Made by a program: the position numbers and the translations under genes
DNA from: Planctomycetota bacterium
Lineage (GTDB): Bacteria; Planctomycetota; SZUA-567
Direction: 5' to 3'
Length of the DNA stretch: 8,411 bases
Assembly (NCBI GenBank): GCA_020861125.1
Contig: JAJBSZ010000136.1
Location: 1 to 8,411 of the forward strand
The notes under the pieces: model-generated
Databases searched by the model: none
Seen by the model: the letters and a program-made list of their open reading frames with translations, nothing else
Told to the model about the DNA's origin: nothing
In this document: piece after piece, positions 6,381 through 8,411 of the stretch
Layout of the letters: the number at the start of each line of letters is the position of its first letter
How positions within the stretch are numbered: the stretch's first letter is position 1

Positions 6381-6656
6381 GGGGTTGTTCTCCTGAAACG
6401 GGGTTGGCGAAAGGGCACGGCACCTATCGGGCCGCCTGACTCGCGGACGGAGCTGTCTGGATAGGGGCAGTGTACCCGCGCCCCCCGGGATAGCAAGGAA
6501 AATTTTCCCAGGATTTCGCAAAACATGACCAAAAGTTCACATTAATATTACCAAATGGCGGCGGCGCGTGGATCCCCGGGCGGTATTTGGTTGACGCGCC
6601 GCCCGATTCCGGGCAAGGTGGGGACAAACCCCCGAACGATGAAAAGGAGAACAACC
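6381..6656. promoter_or_regulatory. Divergent control region between the operon and the hydroxyacid dehydrogenase
   Basis: This 276-base gap must hold the start signals for both directions. It contains an AT-rich island (about 6531-6556) with TAATATTA, a usable -10 core on either strand (TAATAT at 6543-6548 on the plus strand). No convincing -35 box is at standard spacing. A perfect palindrome GGAAAATTTTCC lies at 6497-6508 and is a possible operator, though palindromes of this length are expected by chance about twice in a window this size. Clear ribosome binding sites border the gap: AGGAGA for the minus-strand aldehyde dehydrogenase and AGGAGA at 6645-6650 for the plus-strand gene. Confidence 0.5.
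6560..6603 (+). other. Inverted repeat in the likely 5' leader of the hydroxyacid dehydrogenase mRNA
   Basis: GGCGGCGCGT (6560-6569) and ACGCGCCGCC (6594-6603) are perfect 10-bp complements separated by 24 bases. If transcription starts shortly after the TAATAT element at 6543, this hairpin would form at the extreme 5' end of the mRNA, about 50 bases before the start codon. It could be a 5' stabiliser, a protein-binding site or chance in GC-rich DNA. It does not cover the ribosome binding site. Confidence 0.4.
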
Positions 6657-7613
6657 ATGGCACGTGTGGTCATCACCGATTACGAATATCCCCATATCGA
6701 CCTCGAGCGGGAAATTCTTGGCCTTGCCGGACACGAGGTCCTGGACTACCAGGCGAAGACCGAGGAGGCATTGCTGGACATCACCCGGGACGCGGACGCG
6801 GTGATCATCCAGTATGCCCCCGTGACCCGGCGGGTGATCGAAAACCTCCAGCGGTGTCAGGCGCTGGTCAAGTATGCCATCGGTATCGACAACATCGACG
6901 TGGCGGCGGCGACGGAACGGAAGATCCATGTCTGCAACGTCCCGGACTATGGCCTGGACGAAGTATCCAATCACGCTATCGCCATGCTGTTGTCCCTCGC
7001 CCGCAAACTCCCCCAGGCCGACCGCGCCCTCAAGGCCGGCACCTGGGGGACGGAACCGTTCCGGCCCTTGTGGCGGCTGGCCGGCAAAACCTTGGGCCTG
7101 GTAGGCTTCGGCGCGCTGGGACGGCTGGTGGCAAAAAAAATGGCGGGCTTCGGCCTGACCATAATCGCCTCCGATCCCATGATGGACCACGCGGTCGCCG
7201 CGTCTTTGGGGGTGGAGCCGGTGGATTTCGACGCGCTGTGCCGGCGCAGCGACTACATTTCCGTGCACTGTCCCCTGACCGCGGGCACCCGACACCTCTT
7301 CAACCGGGAAGCCTTCGCGGCGATGAAGGACGGCGTGGTGTTTGTCAACACCGCCCGCGGCGGGGTGGTGGATCAAACCGCGCTGATCGCGGCCATCACC
7401 TCCGGGAAAATTGCCGGCGCCGGGCTTGATGTGTACGAACAGGAACCGCTGCCGGCCGACAGCCCGCTCCTGACCTTCGACACGGTCATCACCACCGGCC
7501 ACGTGGCCTGGTACAGCGAGGATTCCATCCGCTCCCTGCAACAGAAAGCCGCCCAGGAGGTGGTGAACATCCTCGCCGGCAATCCGCCCCTGCACCCGTG
7601 CAATTCATTTTAA
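6657..7613 (+). CDS. D-isomer-specific 2-hydroxyacid dehydrogenase, CtBP-like
   Basis: A 318-residue NAD(P)-dependent cytoplasmic dehydrogenase that interconverts a 2-keto acid and a D-2-hydroxy acid. The nucleotide motif GFGALG is at 150-155, with Asp173 in IASDP ending the next strand, suggesting NAD. The catalytic triad is visible as Arg234 in NTARGG, Glu263 in DVYEQEP and His282 in GHVAWYS. The segment NVPDYGLDEVSNHAIAMLLSLAR (94-116) is characteristic of the C-terminal-binding-protein-like branch. The residue before the catalytic histidine is Gly where Pro is common. The start at 6657 is set by GAAAAGGAGA six bases upstream; the frame is open further upstream but without similarity. It is transcribed away from the TRAP operon from a shared control region, so co-regulation is likely. 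Hydroxypyruvate or glyoxylate reductase activity is possible, but the substrate is unknown. Confidence 0.87.
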   Translation: MARVVITDYEYPHIDLEREILGLAGHEVLDYQAKTEEALLDITRDADAVIIQYAPVTRRVIENLQRCQALVKYAIGIDNIDVAAATERKIHVCNVPDYGLDEVSNHAIAMLLSLARKLPQADRALKAGTWGTEPFRPLWRLAGKTLGLVGFGALGRLVAKKMAGFGLTIIASDPMMDHAVAASLGVEPVDFDALCRRSDYISVHCPLTAGTRHLFNREAFAAMKDGVVFVNTARGGVVDQTALIAAITSGKIAGAGLDVYEQEPLPADSPLLTFDTVITTGHVAWYSEDSIRSLQQKAAQEVVNILAGNPPLHPCNSF

Positions 7614-7897
7614 TACCACAGTGCAAGGATAGCCTGACCGGCGTCCGGCAAGGATACAGGGCTCGGCAGCAAGTTTTTGCTCCGGCGGTTCTCGAGCAAA
7701 AAATGGTGCGAGAAAAACATTGTGACGCCGCCCGCGCGGAGGCACGGCACCATAAAACTGGAGTCACGGGGTACAAAAACCGGCGAAAAGAAATTTTTGC
7801 TTGACTTTTTGCGAAGGATCTCGCAATCCGCCCTCATAGTAATGTATTGAGGGAGAGAAGAGACAGCGAACCACCTGTTTCTGATAAGGAGATGGTC
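7614..7897 (+). promoter_or_regulatory. Non-coding leader with inverted repeats upstream of the lipoprotein gene
   Basis: No gene is seen in these 284 bases. Three inverted repeats occur. TTTTTGCTC (7674-7682) pairs with GAGCAAAAA (7694-7702) around 11 bases; its T-run is in the 5' arm, so it is not a normal terminator. TTGCGA (7809-7814) pairs with TCGCAA (7821-7826). CCCTCA (7831-7836) pairs with TGAGGG (7848-7853). TTGACT at 7801-7806 resembles a -35 box just before the second repeat, but no good -10 box lies at 16-18 bases. The promoter of the lipoprotein gene probably lies here, with the last two repeats as possible operator or leader hairpins. Confidence 0.4.
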
Positions 7898-8053
7898 ATG
7901 CGCTATTTCTTGGCACTGGTACTGGCCGCCGGCCTTGTGGTCGCCGCCGGTTGTTCATCCCCGTGTTCACCGCCACCCCGGGTCTACACGACCAATTATG
8001 CACCGCCACCGCCGCCACCGGAACCGGTGTGCGATCCGTGCGCGGGATTCTAG
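7898..8053 (+). CDS. Small proline- and cysteine-rich lipoprotein
   Basis: A 51-residue protein not recognised as a named family. Residues 1-18 form a lipoprotein signal peptide (MRYFLALVLAAGLVVAAG), and Cys19 is the probable lipidated residue; the lipobox AAGC is slightly off consensus because Ala is at -3. The mature part of 33 residues contains SSPCSPPP, a six-proline run at 36-41 and a CDPC motif at 45-48, giving cysteines 19, 23, 45 and 48. After lipidation three cysteines remain, so a CxxC disulfide or metal site is possible. The start is set by AAGGAGA five bases before ATG 7898; an in-frame upstream ATG at 7847 lacks a signal peptide beginning. A terminator follows at 8165, so it looks monocistronic. 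It probably sits in the cell envelope; function is unknown. Confidence 0.75.
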   Translation: MRYFLALVLAAGLVVAAGCSSPCSPPPRVYTTNYAPPPPPPEPVCDPCAGF

Positions 8054-8082
8054 CTCATAGTTAAGATTGAGATTGTGGTTAT

Positions 8083-8152
8083 GTACACAGTCAATGTCCT
8101 CACCGTACCGTAATGCAGAGGATGATACCCACATTTTCATACTACTGTGTAC
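8083..8152 (+). other. Possible structured RNA in the 3' tail of the lipoprotein transcript
   Basis: GTACACAGT (8083-8091) and ACTGTGTAC (8144-8152) are perfect 9-bp complements enclosing 52 bases. Inside them TCCTC (8097-8101) can pair with GAGGA (8118-8122), giving a nested fold. The segment is visibly more AT-rich than its neighbours, has no open frame and ends 12 bases before the terminator. It may be a folded 3' UTR or a terminator-derived small RNA. Arms of this length are also possible by chance. Confidence 0.3.
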
Positions 8153-8164
8153 GAGCTCTCTCCG

Positions 8165-8198
8165 CCGGGCGCCCATAACGGGGCGCCCGGTTTTCTTT
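8165..8198 (+). terminator. Rho-independent terminator after the lipoprotein gene
   Basis: CCGGGCGCCC (8165-8174) and GGGCGCCCGG (8181-8190) form a perfect 10-bp stem with loop ATAACG, followed by TTTTCTTT. It lies 111 bases after the lipoprotein stop codon and closes that transcript. Confidence 0.9.
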
Positions 8199-8326
8199 GC
8201 CGCCGCCCATTTTCTTCCGCCAACCGGGCGCCGACCCGGGGGGCCTTGTCGTTTTTAGTACACCCACCGGACCACAGAACCTCCACTGACGACCTGCCGC
8301 CTCCCCGCGACATGACCGTGCCACGC

Positions 8327-8411
8327 TTGGAGGACGCTCGGAGGACGCTCGGAGGACGCTTGGAGGACGCTTGGAGGACGGTCGGAGGATGCTTGGGGGA
8401 TGCTTGGGGGA
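8327..8411. repeat. 11-bp tandem repeat array, running off the window end
   Basis: Seven full units and one partial unit of consensus TTGGAGGACGC occur in head-to-tail order without spacers. The second base alternates T or C (C in units 2, 3 and 6), unit 5 ends in G in place of C, and the last units shift to GGAT and GGGGGA. All differences but one are transitions. The unit is not a multiple of three, so coding is unlikely, although no stop codon interrupts the minus strand. The array continues beyond the window. The preceding stretch 8199-8326 shows no gene or other feature. Confidence 0.9.

Noticed and set aside
4869..6464. Long plus-strand open frame of 531 codons opposite the aldehyde dehydrogenase
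   Set aside because: It is antisense to a clearly real enzyme gene, with a His/Gly/Val-rich translation and no motifs; GC-rich third positions remove stop codons on the opposite strand.
6537..7595. Minus-strand open frame of 352 codons opposite the 2-hydroxyacid dehydrogenase
   Set aside because: The plus strand carries the complete dehydrogenase motif set; the minus-strand translation has no family features.
7674..7702. TTTTTGCTC/GAGCAAAAA hairpin as the terminator of the hydroxyacid dehydrogenase
   Set aside because: The T-run is in the 5' arm and A residues follow the stem on the plus strand, so it does not have intrinsic terminator form.
6414..7751. GGCACGGCACC occurring at 6414-6424 and 7741-7751, both near control regions
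   Set aside because: Several shared 11-mers are expected by chance in a GC-rich window of this size, and the flanks do not match enough to call a common operator.
7598..7804. 68-codon plus-strand open frame after the hydroxyacid dehydrogenase
   Set aside because: It starts inside the preceding gene, has no ribosome binding site of its own and overlaps the inverted repeats; composition is not protein-like.
8327..8411. CRISPR array
   Set aside because: The repeats are 11 bp and directly abutting, with no unique spacers and no cas genes.

Overview
The window reads as chromosomal DNA of a GC-rich Gram-negative bacterium. The evidence is a tripartite TRAP transporter with a Sec-exported periplasmic binding protein, a small lipoprotein, strong purine-rich ribosome binding sites and classical GC-hairpin/T-tract terminators. 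The gene mix would fit Desulfobacterota (former Deltaproteobacteria) or Proteobacteria; that placement is a weak inference. No tRNA, rRNA, CRISPR array, insertion sequence or phage gene was seen.

Layout. (1) 1-137: the 3' end of a plus-strand DeoR-family regulator. (2) 138-799: no intact gene. This stretch holds decayed extra copies of the 3' end of the neighbouring dehydrogenase gene together with its terminator and downstream spacer. (3) 800-6380: a five-gene minus-strand operon, in transcription order a CoA-acylating aldehyde dehydrogenase of the methylmalonate-semialdehyde dehydrogenase family, TRAP binding protein dctP, small permease dctQ, large permease dctM, and an L-idonate 5-dehydrogenase-like zinc alcohol dehydrogenase. 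A strong terminator-like hairpin lies between dctP and dctQ and a second stem-loop lies between the aldehyde dehydrogenase and dctP. (4) 6381-6656: a divergent control region. (5) 6657-7613: a plus-strand D-2-hydroxyacid dehydrogenase of the CtBP-like type. (6) 7614-7897: a non-coding leader with several inverted repeats. (7) 7898-8053: a 51-residue Pro/Cys-rich lipoprotein, followed by a possibly structured transcript tail and a strong terminator. (8) 8327-8411: an 11-bp tandem repeat array that runs off the window.

How the parts fit: the TRAP system probably imports an organic acid (sugar acid, hydroxy acid or possibly a sulfonate). The zinc dehydrogenase would oxidise a secondary hydroxyl, and the aldehyde dehydrogenase would turn a downstream semialdehyde into an acyl-CoA. 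The divergent 2-hydroxyacid dehydrogenase may act on a related hydroxy/keto acid, and the DeoR-type protein is a plausible regulator. The substrate cannot be read from the sequence. The aldehyde dehydrogenase differs from characterised methylmalonate-semialdehyde dehydrogenases at several key positions, so its substrate may differ too.
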